Below are positions 7,822 through 17,291 of a stretch of 64,000 nt of DNA, piece after piece. Each line of letters opens with the position of its first letter. The stretch's first letter is position 1. The notes under the pieces were generated by a model. It saw nothing but the letters and a program-made list of their open reading frames with translations, was not told the origin of the DNA and did no database searches. The DNA lies in NCBI GenBank assembly GCA_029244725.1, contig JAQWQJ010000030.1, positions 49,789 through 113,788 of the forward strand, in the 5' to 3' direction. The stretch comes from Paracoccaceae bacterium. Its GTDB lineage: Bacteria > Pseudomonadota > Alphaproteobacteria > Rhodobacterales > Rhodobacteraceae. The translations under genes and the position numbers were made by a program.

Positions 7822-10800
7822 TCACTCTTGTGCGGCCAGCAAGCTAGCGTTCCCACCTGCGGCAGTTGTGTCGACGCAAAGGTGTCTCTCCATCAAGACA
7901 TGAGCATGATCAGGATACCCACAAATCAACGGAATAATCGCACCGTCTCGATCGGCCAAAGCCGTTGCATATTCCTTGCCCAACGTGGCATCGCCCCACC
8001 AGATGAGCCCGCCAAAATCGGGAAGGTCAGCGATGGAATTTGGATCGAGCCATTGATCGACACCAAGGGCTACGCCGCCCAGCGCTTGAACAAGCGAAAC
8101 CTGTTCTTCGACCGCGGCCTTACTTGGCCCGAGGCACAACAACGGCTTACGAGGCATAGTTGTCAAACGGTTAAGCTCACCCGTCGGTCCGGGAAGCATG
8201 ATGCTGGTGGCTTTGACCTTCAGCGTTGCCGCGGCAGTTATGCTCTCTGCCAGTTCCCGCGCGTCTGCAACGCCCAGCGCTTGGCCTCCACGCAGAACAG
8301 GCTGGCCTGAAACAAACCGCTTTAGGTAAAACGGTCCACCCGCTTTAGGACCGGTGCCTGATAGCCCTTCGCCCCCAAAAGGTTGACTGCCTACGACTGC
8401 ACCGATCTGATTTCGGTTCGCATAGATGTTGCCTGCATGAACTGCTTCTGAGATTTTCTGAACTCGATCATCAATGCGTGTGTGCAAACCAAAGGTCAGG
8501 CCATAGCCTGTCGCGTTGATATCCTCGATCACTTGGTCAAGCTGATCGCTTTCAAACGTCGCAAAATGCAAAACGGGGCCGAACACTTCGGTCCCAAGAT
8601 CACCGACCCCGGTTACCTCGATCAGCGTCGGCGCAACGAAATTACCGGTTCTTGGCCGCACCAACTGATGTTTCACGCGACCGTCCTTTGACGCTTTCGC
8701 TATGTAGGCGTCGATGTCGGTCGCGGCTTTCGTGGTGATCAACGGACCAATGTCAGCGGCAATATCCCACGGATCGCCCATCTCTAATTCGTTCATTGCG
8801 CCAATCAACATCTTCAAAAACGAAGGCCCGATATCCTTTTGCACATATAGGCATCGCAATGCCGAGCATCGCTGCCCCGCCGACTGAAACGCCGAGGCGA
8901 CGATATCCCTGATCGCTTGCTCCGGCAGTGCAGTCGAATCCACGATCATCGCGTTCAATCCGCCTGTCTCGGCGATCAACGGTGTCCCTGGCGCACAGTT
9001 TTCCGCGATGGCCCGCTGGATATGGCGGGCGGTTGCTGTTGATCCGGTAAAGGCCACTCCGTTGACCCTGCTGTCGGAAGTTAAAGCATTGCCGACGTCG
9101 TGCCCCTCGCCAGGTAAAAGCTGCAACGCCTCACGCGGCACGCCTGCCTCGTGCAGTTTTTGCACACCCCAAGCTGCAATCGCCGGCGTCGTCTCTGCCG
9201 GCTTTGCAAGCACAGCGTTCCCAGCAGCCAAAGCGGCGGCGATCTGACCAGAGAATATCGCGAGAGGGAAATTCCACGGCGAAATGCAGGTGTATATCCC
9301 GCGCGGAGGTTGCTCTGACTTTGCGCCTTCACCCGCGTAGAACCGCAGAAAATCCACGGCCTCTCGCAGTTCCGCAACCGAATCCATCAATGTCTTCCCA
9401 GCCTCAGCCGCCAAAAGAGCAAAAACGGTGCCGTAATCCGCCTCATAGAGGTCCGCTGCGCGGTTAAGGATCGCCGCCCGTTCTTGCCTACTGGCTTGCC
9501 AAGGTTTCGCGCAGGTAAAAGCTGTTTCGACGTCGGCTAAACTTGCCAATGTGACCGTCGCAATTTCATCGCTCGTGGTCGGGTTGACAGATGGCTCGAC
9601 GGCGCCACCCTTGACTGGACCGGCCAAAATCGGCCCTATTACCAGCTCCTTCGGCAACACTCGTGCCTCTTCAATTGCCTGAAGTTTGGTCACATCAAAC
9701 AGATCAAACCCCACAGAATTCACACGTTCTGGCGCATAAAGATCGGAGGCCTTAGTGATACTGCCCTGCGCGACGGCCAACGCGTCAAACGGACATGCCA
9801 CCACCTCATCAGCTGGGACATCCTCGTCGACGACCTTATTCACAAAGGATGAGTTTGCACCGTTCTCAAGCAACCGTCGCACCAGATAGGCCAACAGGTC
9901 ACGATGTGCCCCCACCGGTGCGTAAATACGACAGCGAGTTCCTTCAGTTTGCTGTACAATCGCATGAAGCGCCTCGCCCATTCCGTGCAGGCGCTGAAAC
10001 TCATACATTGAGGGATCAATCGCATCAGCCAAATGCAAAATCGTCGCGACGGTGTGCGCGTTGTGCGTGGCAAATTGCGGATATATCCGGTCGGTCATGC
10101 CAAGCAATCGCTTTGCGTTAGCAATGTAGCTAACGTCCGTTGCGACCTTCTGTGTAAAGACCGGAAAATCACTTAGACCTTCCACCTGTGCATGCTTAAT
10201 CTCGGTGTCCCAATAGGCCCCCTTAACCAAGCGCACCATTATGCGGCGATCATACCGCTGCGCCATTTCGTAAAGCCCTTCGAGGATATCCCCCGCCCGT
10301 CGACCATACGCTTGAACGACGACGCCAAAGCCATCCCATCCCGCAAGCGCGGGATCGGACAGAACCTCTTCGATAACAGCCATAGACAGCCCGAGACGAT
10401 CCATTTCCTCGGCATCAATGTTCAGGCCCATTCCAGCCGCCGCGGCCTTGCGCGTCAGTTGCTTTAGAATTGGCACTAATTCGGACATCACACGCGCAGT
10501 TTTTGCGACCTCATACCGGGGGTGCAATGCCGATAGCTTGATCGAAATCCCTGGATTTTCGGCGATTTCAGTTTGGGTGCAGCGCGAAGAAATCGCCTCA
10601 ATCGCTTTATCATAGGCATTGGCGTAGCCGCGTGCATCTGCCGCCGTCATAGCCGCTTCGCCCAGCATGTCGTAGGAATAAGTGAAGTCATTCGCCTCGG
10701 TCTTTGAGGCCCGCTTCATCGCCGCTTCGATATCTTGTCCAAGTACGAACTGTCTGCCCATTTCGCGCATTGCACCCGCAACTGCTTTGCGAATGACAGG

Positions 10801-11250
10801 TTCACCCACGCGCTTAATCATCGAACGCAATCGACCCGCAATTCCGGGATCAGGATCGTCAAGAACCTTACCAGTCAACAGCAATCCCCATGTTGAAGCG
10901 TTCACCATTGGCGACGAAGATTTGCCGATATGGGTGGACCAATCCGAAGGCGCGATTTTGTCCTCAATCAGCGCATCAATCGTTTGGGCATCGGGAACCC
11001 GCAACAGCGCCTCGGCCAAACACATGAGCGCAACGCCTTCGTCGGTGGACAGGCCGTATTCCGCCAAAAAGACATCCATCATGCTGGGACGCGAAGCAGA
11101 CCGTATTGACGTGACCAGTCTTGCGGCCTGTTGCACAATCCCTGCTCGGCGCGCGGCATCGAGATCAGCCAGCTTTACCATCTCAGCCATAAGGCCGGCT
11201 TCACTGCGGCGCTTATTGCGGTCCCATCTGGGGTCTAAGGCTATCATCAT
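7822..11250 (-). CDS. putA: Bifunctional proline dehydrogenase / L-glutamate gamma-semialdehyde dehydrogenase
   Basis: This 1142-residue enzyme oxidises proline to glutamate in two steps. The N-terminal FAD-dependent proline dehydrogenase barrel carries VRLVKGAYWDTEIKHAQ at about 339-355. The C-terminal aldehyde dehydrogenase has the general-base glutamate at Glu761 (ETGGLNAM) and the catalytic cysteine at Cys795 (SAGQRCSALR). There is no ribbon-helix-helix DNA-binding domain at the N terminus, so unlike the enterobacterial protein it cannot regulate its own gene. The divergent Lrp-type regulator at 11364 fills that role. A C-terminal region of about 150 residues after the dehydrogenase is as in other alphaproteobacterial PutA proteins. 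The start at 11250 is followed directly by another ATG codon, and either could be used. Confidence 0.95.
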   Translation of the reverse strand: MMIALDPRWDRNKRRSEAGLMAEMVKLADLDAARRAGIVQQAARLVTSIRSASRPSMMDVFLAEYGLSTDEGVALMCLAEALLRVPDAQTIDALIEDKIAPSDWSTHIGKSSSPMVNASTWGLLLTGKVLDDPDPGIAGRLRSMIKRVGEPVIRKAVAGAMREMGRQFVLGQDIEAAMKRASKTEANDFTYSYDMLGEAAMTAADARGYANAYDKAIEAISSRCTQTEIAENPGISIKLSALHPRYEVAKTARVMSELVPILKQLTRKAAAAGMGLNIDAEEMDRLGLSMAVIEEVLSDPALAGWDGFGVVVQAYGRRAGDILEGLYEMAQRYDRRIMVRLVKGAYWDTEIKHAQVEGLSDFPVFTQKVATDVSYIANAKRLLGMTDRIYPQFATHNAHTVATILHLADAIDPSMYEFQRLHGMGEALHAIVQQTEGTRCRIYAPVGAHRDLLAYLVRRLLENGANSSFVNKVVDEDVPADEVVACPFDALAVAQGSITKASDLYAPERVNSVGFDLFDVTKLQAIEEARVLPKELVIGPILAGPVKGGAVEPSVNPTTSDEIATVTLASLADVETAFTCAKPWQASRQERAAILNRAADLYEADYGTVFALLAAEAGKTLMDSVAELREAVDFLRFYAGEGAKSEQPPRGIYTCISPWNFPLAIFSGQIAAALAAGNAVLAKPAETTPAIAAWGVQKLHEAGVPREALQLLPGEGHDVGNALTSDSRVNGVAFTGSTATARHIQRAIAENCAPGTPLIAETGGLNAMIVDSTALPEQAIRDIVASAFQSAGQRCSALRCLYVQKDIGPSFLKMLIGAMNELEMGDPWDIAADIGPLITTKAATDIDAYIAKASKDGRVKHQLVRPRTGNFVAPTLIEVTGVGDLGTEVFGPVLHFATFESDQLDQVIEDINATGYGLTFGLHTRIDDRVQKISEAVHAGNIYANRNQIGAVVGSQPFGGEGLSGTGPKAGGPFYLKRFVSGQPVLRGGQALGVADARELAESITAAATLKVKATSIMLPGPTGELNRLTTMPRKPLLCLGPSKAAVEEQVSLVQALGGVALGVDQWLDPNSIADLPDFGGLIWWGDATLGKEYATALADRDGAIIPLICGYPDHAHVLMERHLCVDTTAAGGNASLLAAQE

Positions 11251-11363
11251 CGGCGCTCCTGTTTGTCCCGTGTATTATAGTTCTTTCGATATGGACGTTT
11301 GGGCCATAATTTCCTATTTTGTAGACTATCAGGCCAAATTTATCGTGAAACTTAGGTGATCAA

Positions 11364-11834
11364 ATGTCCTCTAGCGAGTTATCCGACAGAATCGACCAAG
11401 CCATTTTGAACATCCTGACCAACGACGCCCGCGTTTCGATGACGGATTTGGCCAAACAGGTCGGCCTGTCAAAGACCCCCGTCATTGCGCGTGTGAAGCG
11501 GTTAGAGACCACCGGCGTTATCACAGGTTATCGCGCAGAGCTGTCCGCCAAAAAGCTTGGCTTGCAGCATGTCGCGTTCTTAGAGGTCCGCTTGTCCGAC
11601 ACCCGTGAGAAAGCGTTGCAGGCATTCAACAAAGCAATCCGCGCGATCCCCGAGGTCGAGGAATGCCATATGATTGCTGGTGGCTTTGATTATCTCGTGA
11701 AAATCCGCACCAGTGATATCGGCGCTTATCGTCGGGTGTTAAGTGAAAGCGTTTCGCAACTGCCACACATGGCCTCAACCTCGACGTATGTGTCGATGGA
11801 AAGCGTCCGTGATCGCGGTGTACAACAAATCTAG
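11364..11834 (+). CDS. putR: Lrp/AsnC-family regulator of putA
   Basis: A 156-residue Lrp/AsnC protein. The N-terminal winged helix (MTDLAKQVGLSKTPVIARVKR) spans about residues 28-48, followed by the RAM ligand-binding domain. Divergent placement next to putA, with 113 bases between the starts, matches the PutR arrangement of Rhodobacter and Agrobacterium. There the protein activates putA in the presence of proline and represses its own gene. The role here is inferred from family and position. Confidence 0.88.
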   Translation: MSSSELSDRIDQAILNILTNDARVSMTDLAKQVGLSKTPVIARVKRLETTGVITGYRAELSAKKLGLQHVAFLEVRLSDTREKALQAFNKAIRAIPEVEECHMIAGGFDYLVKIRTSDIGAYRRVLSESVSQLPHMASTSTYVSMESVRDRGVQQI

Positions 11835-11840
11835 CGTGCG

Positions 11841-14291
11841 TTATTTTTCGTCGCGAATAATCGGTGCAACTTTCCGAAGTCTGAGCGCGTTGGTCAATAC
11901 AAACACTGACGACAACGCCATCGCGCCTGCCGCCAGCATAGGCGACAATAGGATGCCCAACATTGGATAAAGAACACCCGCCGCGACGGGGATAAGCGCG
12001 GTGTTATAGCCGAACGCCCAGAACAAGTTTTGGCGGATATTGCGAATGGTCCGACGCGAGATTTCAACCGCATTGACTACGCCACTTAGATCGCCTGACA
12101 TCAAAACAACATCTGCAGACTCAATCGCGATATCTGTTCCGGTACCAATCGCGATGCCCACGTCGGCATGCGCAAGCGCGGGCGCGTCATTTATCCCATC
12201 ACCGACAAACGCGATTTTTTGGCCCTGGGATGAAAGCCTCGACAATGCGTCGACTTTGCCATCGGGCAGCACGTCCGCAACGATTTCGTCGATACCAATC
12301 TCGGCCGCGATAGCTTCTGCGGTTTCGCGCTTGTCACCTGTGATCATCGCGACCTTTAGCCCTTGCGCTTTAAGTGCAGCAATCGCCGCCTTGCTGGACG
12401 GCTTCACTGGATCAGACACGCCAAGCACTGCTGTCAACTTGCCATCAACGGCCACAAACAAAGCCGTGCGCCCGTTTTGCGCCAACTCAGTTGCATCGTC
12501 ACCGAGAGCCCCCAGCGCGAAGCCTTGTTGCTTCATCAACCGCCCTGCCCCTACTGCCACTGCTTTGCCAGAAACTGTCGCCGTCACGCCGTAGCCGGTA
12601 ATAGACTTGAAATCTTCAATGGCTGGTACGCTCTCAGGCGCGGTTCGTAAAATGGCTTGCGCAATCGGATGCTCGGACTGTCGCTCGACCGCAGCGGCCA
12701 ACACCAAGACTTCGTCGCGAGTGAAGCCCCCGGCTAGAATAACATCTGTCAACTCGGGTCGTCCTTCGGTGATCGTGCCGGTTTTGTCTAAGGCCACTAC
12801 ACTTATCGACGACAGCTCTTGCAGCGCATCCCCTTTTCGGAACAACACCCCTAGATCGGCAGCTCGACCAGTGCCCACCATAATCGAGGTCGGCGTCGCC
12901 AAACCCATGGCGCAAGGGCACGCGATAATCAGGACTGAAACTCCGGCAACCATAGCCAATGTTAATGCCGGTTGTGGTCCAACAATCAGCCAAACAACAA
13001 CGGTTAATACCGCTGCAGCCATCACCGCAGGCACGAACCACATCGTGATTTTATCAACGAGGCTCTGGATCGGCAGTTTCGCCCCCTGCGCCTGTTCGAC
13101 CATCCGAATGATCTGCGAAAGGGTGGTATCCGCCCCTATCCGAGTGACCCTAAACCGAAAAGCCCCGGCACCATTTACTGTTCCGCCGGTCACCATTGCC
13201 CCTTCGGTTTTCAGCACAGGCAAGGGCTCGCCCGTAATCATGCTTTCGTCCACATGGCTTTCACCGCCGCACACCTGCCCGTCAACAGCGATACGTTCTC
13301 CGGGACGAACCTGAACAATCTCGCTCACCAGCAAATCCTCAATCGCGACCTCGACAGCCTCACCCTGCCTCAGAACGCGGGCCGTGCGGGCTTGAAGTCC
13401 TAGTAGCTTTTGAATTGCGGCGCCGGTTCGTCCCTTGGCGCGCGCTTCCAAGTACCGCCCTATTAGGATCAAAACCACAATAACGGCAGCGGCTTCAAAA
13501 TACACAGCACGCACCGCGCTTGGTAAAAGACTAGGCGCAAATGTTGCCGTCAGCGAATAAAGATAGGCCGCGCCAGTTCCGACAGCGACCAGACTGTTCA
13601 TGTCCGGCGCACCCTTTAGAAGTGCCGGTATTCCTTTCAGATAAAATTGCCGTCCAGGCCCTGCCAGTACCAACGTCGTTAGTGCAAATTGAACAAGCCA
13701 ACTGGTTTGGTGGCCAATCGTACGTCCGATAAGCCCGTGCATCCCAGGGATCAAATGCCCGCCCATTTCCAGCGCAAACACAGGCAATGCAAGGACAGCC
13801 GCGAAGATCGTCTTGATTGCTAGTTTTGCGGCCTCTTCCTGCTTGCGGGCAGAATGGTCGAGCGTGGCAACAGATTGAACGACCTCTGCGCGATAGCCTG
13901 CTTTGGTTGCGGATGCGGCCAGCGACGCGGGGTCGGTTGCCTCTTCCAAATAACATACGGTCGCGGTTTCCGAAGCCAGATTGACGTTCACGTCCAAAAC
14001 GCCCGGCACCGCTGCCAAAGCCCGATCAACCCGCCCAACACACGAAGCGCATGACATCGACGAAACGTTTAAGACCACCTCAGACTTGCGCGCTGGATAG
14101 CCCAATTTGCCAAGTGCCTCAGACGCCGCAACCACGGTGGTCGCGTCTTTAACGGATAACATCGCCGTTTCGCTGGTCAAATTGACCGCGACGTCTTCTA
14201 CACCCTCTAACGCCGAGAGCGCGCGGTCGACGCGTCCAACGCAGGATGCGCAGGACATAGATTCAATTGAAATGGTTACTCGAAAAGACAT
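11841..14291 (-). CDS. copA: Copper-translocating P1B-type ATPase
   Basis: An 816-residue Cu(I)-exporting ATPase of the inner membrane. Two N-terminal heavy-metal-associated domains each carry [15 protein letters not shown] (residues about 11-25 and 78-92). The transmembrane copper site CPC is at 458-460 in [13 protein letters not shown]. The phosphorylation motif DKTGT is at 502-506, TGEPLP takes the place of TGES, the P1B-specific SEHPIAQAI motif is present, and the hinge reads [10 protein letters not shown]. It exports cytoplasmic Cu(I) to the periplasm. The divergent small chaperone gene probably delivers copper to it. Its end is 6 bases from the convergent putR end. Confidence 0.96.
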   Translation of the reverse strand: MSFRVTISIESMSCASCVGRVDRALSALEGVEDVAVNLTSETAMLSVKDATTVVAASEALGKLGYPARKSEVVLNVSSMSCASCVGRVDRALAAVPGVLDVNVNLASETATVCYLEEATDPASLAASATKAGYRAEVVQSVATLDHSARKQEEAAKLAIKTIFAAVLALPVFALEMGGHLIPGMHGLIGRTIGHQTSWLVQFALTTLVLAGPGRQFYLKGIPALLKGAPDMNSLVAVGTGAAYLYSLTATFAPSLLPSAVRAVYFEAAAVIVVLILIGRYLEARAKGRTGAAIQKLLGLQARTARVLRQGEAVEVAIEDLLVSEIVQVRPGERIAVDGQVCGGESHVDESMITGEPLPVLKTEGAMVTGGTVNGAGAFRFRVTRIGADTTLSQIIRMVEQAQGAKLPIQSLVDKITMWFVPAVMAAAVLTVVVWLIVGPQPALTLAMVAGVSVLIIACPCAMGLATPTSIMVGTGRAADLGVLFRKGDALQELSSISVVALDKTGTITEGRPELTDVILAGGFTRDEVLVLAAAVERQSEHPIAQAILRTAPESVPAIEDFKSITGYGVTATVSGKAVAVGAGRLMKQQGFALGALGDDATELAQNGRTALFVAVDGKLTAVLGVSDPVKPSSKAAIAALKAQGLKVAMITGDKRETAEAIAAEIGIDEIVADVLPDGKVDALSRLSSQGQKIAFVGDGINDAPALAHADVGIAIGTGTDIAIESADVVLMSGDLSGVVNAVEISRRTIRNIRQNLFWAFGYNTALIPVAAGVLYPMLGILLSPMLAAGAMALSSVFVLTNALRLRKVAPIIRDEK

Positions 14292-14356
14292 TCTTCACCG
14301 CACAACTGGGCAACAAGGTTGCTTTACATTTAGCGCCTCTGCCTCAAAGACCTCAA

Positions 14357-14384
14357 GGCCATATTAATAAACTTGAATGTGGCC
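14357..14384. promoter_or_regulatory. Inverted repeat in the copA / copper-chaperone divergent promoter
   Basis: GGCCATATT at 14357-14365 faces AATGTGGCC at 14376-14384 with one mismatch, and TCAAG/CTTGA arms overlap it. It could be a MerR-type (CueR) or other copper-responsive site, but no regulator gene lies beside it and the sequence is not a clear CueR consensus. Confidence 0.3.
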
Positions 14385-14441
14385 GTTTGCCATTTAGGCA
14401 TCTATAATTTGATGAAATCATCAGTCACCACGAGGCCCTTT

Positions 14442-14636
14442 ATGATATTTAGTGTCCCTGAAATGAGCTGCGGCCATTGCACCGCTGCTATTGAACAAGC
14501 CTTATCCGAAATCGATAGCGATGCGACCGTGACCTGCGATCTTGAAAAGCGCCGCGTGACGGTATCGGGCAATATGAGCCAAGAAAGCGTTTTGGCCGCA
14601 ATGAAGTCTGCTGGTTACGAAGCGCAAGCTATCTAG
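14442..14636 (+). CDS. copZ: Small heavy-metal-associated protein, CopZ-like copper chaperone
   Basis: A 64-residue single HMA domain. The metal-binding motif MSCGHC is at about residues 8-13, and the rest follows the beta-alpha-beta-beta-alpha-beta ferredoxin-like fold. The ATG at 14442 has GAGG 6 bases upstream; longer in-frame starts at 14373 and 14412 lack a good ribosome site and add unrelated residues. It would carry Cu(I) to CopA, whose gene is divergent. Confidence 0.85.
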   Translation: MIFSVPEMSCGHCTAAIEQALSEIDSDATVTCDLEKRRVTVSGNMSQESVLAAMKSAGYEAQAI

Positions 14637-14651
14637 GTCGCTCAAAAGAAA

Positions 14652-14684
14652 GGCCGAGGATCCAGTTCAACTGTCCCCCCGGCC
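14652..14684 (-). terminator. Rho-independent terminator of the transaldolase gene
   Basis: GGCCGAGGA and TCCCCCCGGCC form a stem around an inner CAGTT/AACTG pair. On the minus strand it is followed by TTTCTTTTGA. It lies between the convergent copper-chaperone and transaldolase genes and may work in both directions. Confidence 0.65.
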
Positions 14685-14708
14685 GAAAATTCAAACTAAG
14701 CTGTCTTA

Positions 14709-15650
14709 TCAGAGACGTTCAGCGACCAAAGCAATCAGTTTTTTGTGGTCCGCGTCAAAGTTGCGAATGCCTTCTGATAGCTTTTCTGTTGCCATTGGAT
14801 CAGCGTTCAGAGCCCAACGAAATTCAGCCTCACCCATCGAAATTGGGGCGACACCGCTGGCCGTATCAGGTGAAAGGATCCGTTCAAGCGGTTCGTCTTG
14901 ATTGGCCATAATCTCAAGCAGCTTCGGAGCGATCGTCAAGTTATCACACCCCGCGAGGCCCTTGATCTGATCCACGCTTCTGAAAGACGCACCCATGACA
15001 ATCGTATTGATGCCATTCGACTTATAATAGTCGTAGATCGCGCGAACTGACAAAACACCTGGATCCTCATTCGGCTCGTATGAATCGCGACCCTCGGCTT
15101 TTTTGAACCAGTCAGTGATCCGCCCAACGAATGGTGAGATAAGAAACGCGCCTGCGTCCGCACAAGCTATTGCTTGGGCCTTGGCGAAGATCAGCGTCAG
15201 ATTACAATCAATGCCTTCGGCCTGAAGAACCTCGGCGGCGCGAATACCTTCCCAAGTTGCCGCTAGTTTAATCAGGATGCGGTCTTTGGAAATTCCACGT
15301 TTTGCGTATTCCGCGATGATGTCACGTGCGCGGGCAATGGATGCATCGGTGTCGAATGACAAACACGCATCAACTTCGGTCGAAACGCGCCCGGGAACCA
15401 AGCCAGCCAGCTCAGCGCCGACGGCCACTGTCAAAAGGTCAGTGATTTGTTCGGCATTTAGACCGGCTGCGCGGCCTTTTTCGATTTCACTGGCTATCAA
15501 AGCTGAAGACGCAGGATCTTTAATCGCCGCAAGAACCAGAGATGGGTTTGTTGTGCAATCGACCGGCTTATAAGTCTTTACAGCCTCAACTTCGCCGGTA
15601 TCCGCCACAACGACCGTCATTTCCCTAAGTTGGTCCAGTACGCTTTTCAT
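14709..15650 (-). CDS. tal: Transaldolase, class 1 (TalB-like)
   Basis: A 313-residue transaldolase of the non-oxidative pentose phosphate pathway, moving a dihydroxyacetone unit from sedoheptulose 7-phosphate to glyceraldehyde 3-phosphate. The Schiff-base lysine is Lys128 in DRILIKLAATWEG, and the N-terminal signature VDCTTNPSLVL is at residues 30-40. The length matches the E. coli TalB type rather than the short 220-residue type common in alphaproteobacteria. It stands alone with its own terminator, in the minus direction. Confidence 0.95.
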   Translation of the reverse strand: MKSVLDQLREMTVVVADTGEVEAVKTYKPVDCTTNPSLVLAAIKDPASSALIASEIEKGRAAGLNAEQITDLLTVAVGAELAGLVPGRVSTEVDACLSFDTDASIARARDIIAEYAKRGISKDRILIKLAATWEGIRAAEVLQAEGIDCNLTLIFAKAQAIACADAGAFLISPFVGRITDWFKKAEGRDSYEPNEDPGVLSVRAIYDYYKSNGINTIVMGASFRSVDQIKGLAGCDNLTIAPKLLEIMANQDEPLERILSPDTASGVAPISMGEAEFRWALNADPMATEKLSEGIRNFDADHKKLIALVAERL

Positions 15651-15887
15651 ATTTTTGATCCTTGCGATGTTCCGGTAAAATGCCGGATGGTCATTGGTTT
15701 TGCGGACCTATCGCCCACCTACTTGCGAAAGTTTTCTACAGTTTCACGCCCATGACGCAAGCCATCAGTACGTATTCGTGGTTTTTTGGGACCAATTTAG
15801 ATCCTTTCGATAGAAAATCGCTGCATTCCCTAATTCTTGTGGTACTGTGCCGCCATAAAAACACTAAATTGAGCAAAAGGCAGACAC

Positions 15888-16189
15888 ATGAAAAACTACT
15901 AGCAGCAGCTTCTCTTGCAGCTCTTGTCGCAGCACCTGCGGCACAGGCTGACACCAGCTACATGATCGGCGCGACTTGGGCCATTGGCGGCAACAGCCCA
16001 CAAATGGGTGTTTTGTCGGGCGTATCCGGCAGCGATTTTGGCTTCGGCGGCGGCGTAACATACTACGTTTCGACCGGCATGATCGGCTATGACGCGATCG
16101 CAGCCTATATGCAGAACGACATCGTTCTTGGCGGTGGATACGATTTCGCGAGCTTCTCGCCAGTATTTACACTGGGTTACTACCAGTAA
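15888..16189 (+). CDS. Small secreted protein with an apparent 1-nt frameshift in its start region
   Basis: From the natural ATG at 15888 (AAGG 8 bases upstream), reading stops after four codons (ATG AAA AAC TAC TAG). Adding a single A to the run of five A's at 15891-15895 restores an excellent signal peptide, MKKLLAAASLAALVAAPAAQA. The mature part is about 79 residues, rich in glycine and tyrosine, ending VFTLGYYQ. The downstream frame is open to 16189 and is followed by a strong terminator. Alternatively translation may begin at TTG 15869 in the open frame, giving SKRQTHEK before the hydrophobic core. I do not recognise the family. A small outer-membrane or periplasmic protein is likely. 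A sequencing error, slippage at the A-run or a real mutation are all possible. Confidence 0.55.
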
Positions 16190-16201
16190 TCTGAACCATT
16201 C

Positions 16202-16236
16202 AATCTGCCCGCTGTGACACATCCGGCGGGCAGATT
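16202..16236 (+). terminator. Terminator hairpin after the small secreted protein
   Basis: AATCTGCCCGC at 16202-16212 and GCGGGCAGATT at 16226-16236 form a perfect 11-bp stem with a 13-base loop. A GTTTTTTAT run starts about 15 bases further on. It separates two convergent genes. Confidence 0.6.
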
Positions 16237-16262
16237 ATCTAAACCCCCATCGTTTTTTATAG

Positions 16263-17195
16263 CTATATTCCGCCAAGTTGAACCCGCAGCTTGCTTGGCG
16301 TTATCGCAAACTCGTGCCTAAACGCCCGCGTCATGGCGCTTGCGTTTTCATACCCACATCGGCCTGCAATCTCGGCAATGGGCATGTCGCTTTCTTGAAC
16401 CAACTTACGTGCTAAACCCAATCGAAGCCGTCGGTATACTGCCTGCGGAGTTACCTTCATCTCCTGCTGCATTTTTTGCTCTAGTGACTTTTGCGCGCAT
16501 CCAACTTGGCTGGCAATCTCGGACAAAAGCAACGGGTTCTCAAGGTGAGACTGCATGCATGATATCGCGCGTTGAATGATCCTGCTCGATGGATTGCGCA
16601 TCAACCCGACTGCGCCGACATCCCCAGTCGACATAAACAATTGCCCCACCTCCATCGCGAGAAGCGGTCCGTGCTTATCAACTATCAATCGTAATATCAG
16701 ATCAAACGTCGCCATTGCACCCGAGCAAGTTACGCGGTCGCGATCTATAACATATCTCTCACGGTGTGCCTCAACTTCAGGAAATGCTTCCTCAAAGGCT
16801 ACAAGCTCCTCCCAATGGATGGTTGCCTGATAGCCATTAAGCAAACCCGCTTCCGCCAAAAGCCAACTGCCGGTGTCTAGACCCGCAACTTGTGCGTGGC
16901 GCTTCGAAGCAGCGTTTAGACCGCGGGTCGCGTGCCACGTGGCGTGTTTTCTGAAATCGTAGGAAGGCATAACCAACAGAATGTCGCCACGTGCGTCCTT
17001 TAGCTGTCCATCGGGTGAAATCGACAATCCGCTGGAACTGGCGACAGGCTCACCGTCCATCGTGTGATATCGCCAATCATACAAAGTTTGACGGGACAAT
17101 GTGTTTGCCGCCCGCAAAGGTTCAATCGCGTTGGCCAGGCAATGATTTGAGAACGCCTCAAACAACAGAACATTCACAACTTGCGGAATTTGCAT
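16263..17195 (-). CDS. GlxA/CdhR-family AraC-type regulator
   Basis: A 310-residue regulator with an N-terminal DJ-1/PfpI (class I glutamine amidotransferase-like) domain and a C-terminal AraC helix-turn-helix. The two HTH units are around LLSEIASQVGCAQKSLEQ and PIAEIAGRCGYENASAMTRAFRH near the C terminus. The ATG at 17195 is preferred over TTG 17207 because of a GGA site and the family start. Carnitine (CdhR) and glycine-betaine (GbdR) regulators of Pseudomonas belong to this family. Its position, divergent from a CaiA/CaiD-like operon, supports a carnitine-type effector. The ligand is inferred. Confidence 0.82.
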   Translation of the reverse strand: MQIPQVVNVLLFEAFSNHCLANAIEPLRAANTLSRQTLYDWRYHTMDGEPVASSSGLSISPDGQLKDARGDILLVMPSYDFRKHATWHATRGLNAASKRHAQVAGLDTGSWLLAEAGLLNGYQATIHWEELVAFEEAFPEVEAHRERYVIDRDRVTCSGAMATFDLILRLIVDKHGPLLAMEVGQLFMSTGDVGAVGLMRNPSSRIIQRAISCMQSHLENPLLLSEIASQVGCAQKSLEQKMQQEMKVTPQAVYRRLRLGLARKLVQESDMPIAEIAGRCGYENASAMTRAFRHEFAITPSKLRVQLGGI

Positions 17196-17291
17196 GATTC
17201 TATCCAACTATGCACAGTATTAGCCTAATTGTGCACGACAGGTTCACACAAGCCGGTATTTCATTCTGACAGCAAATATGGGAATTCAAAT

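Noticed and set aside
12040..13314. Long open frames on the plus strand opposite copA
   Set aside because: They mirror the copA codons, have low-complexity Ser/Ala/Thr-rich translations and no family resemblance, whereas copA on the minus strand is complete with all motifs.
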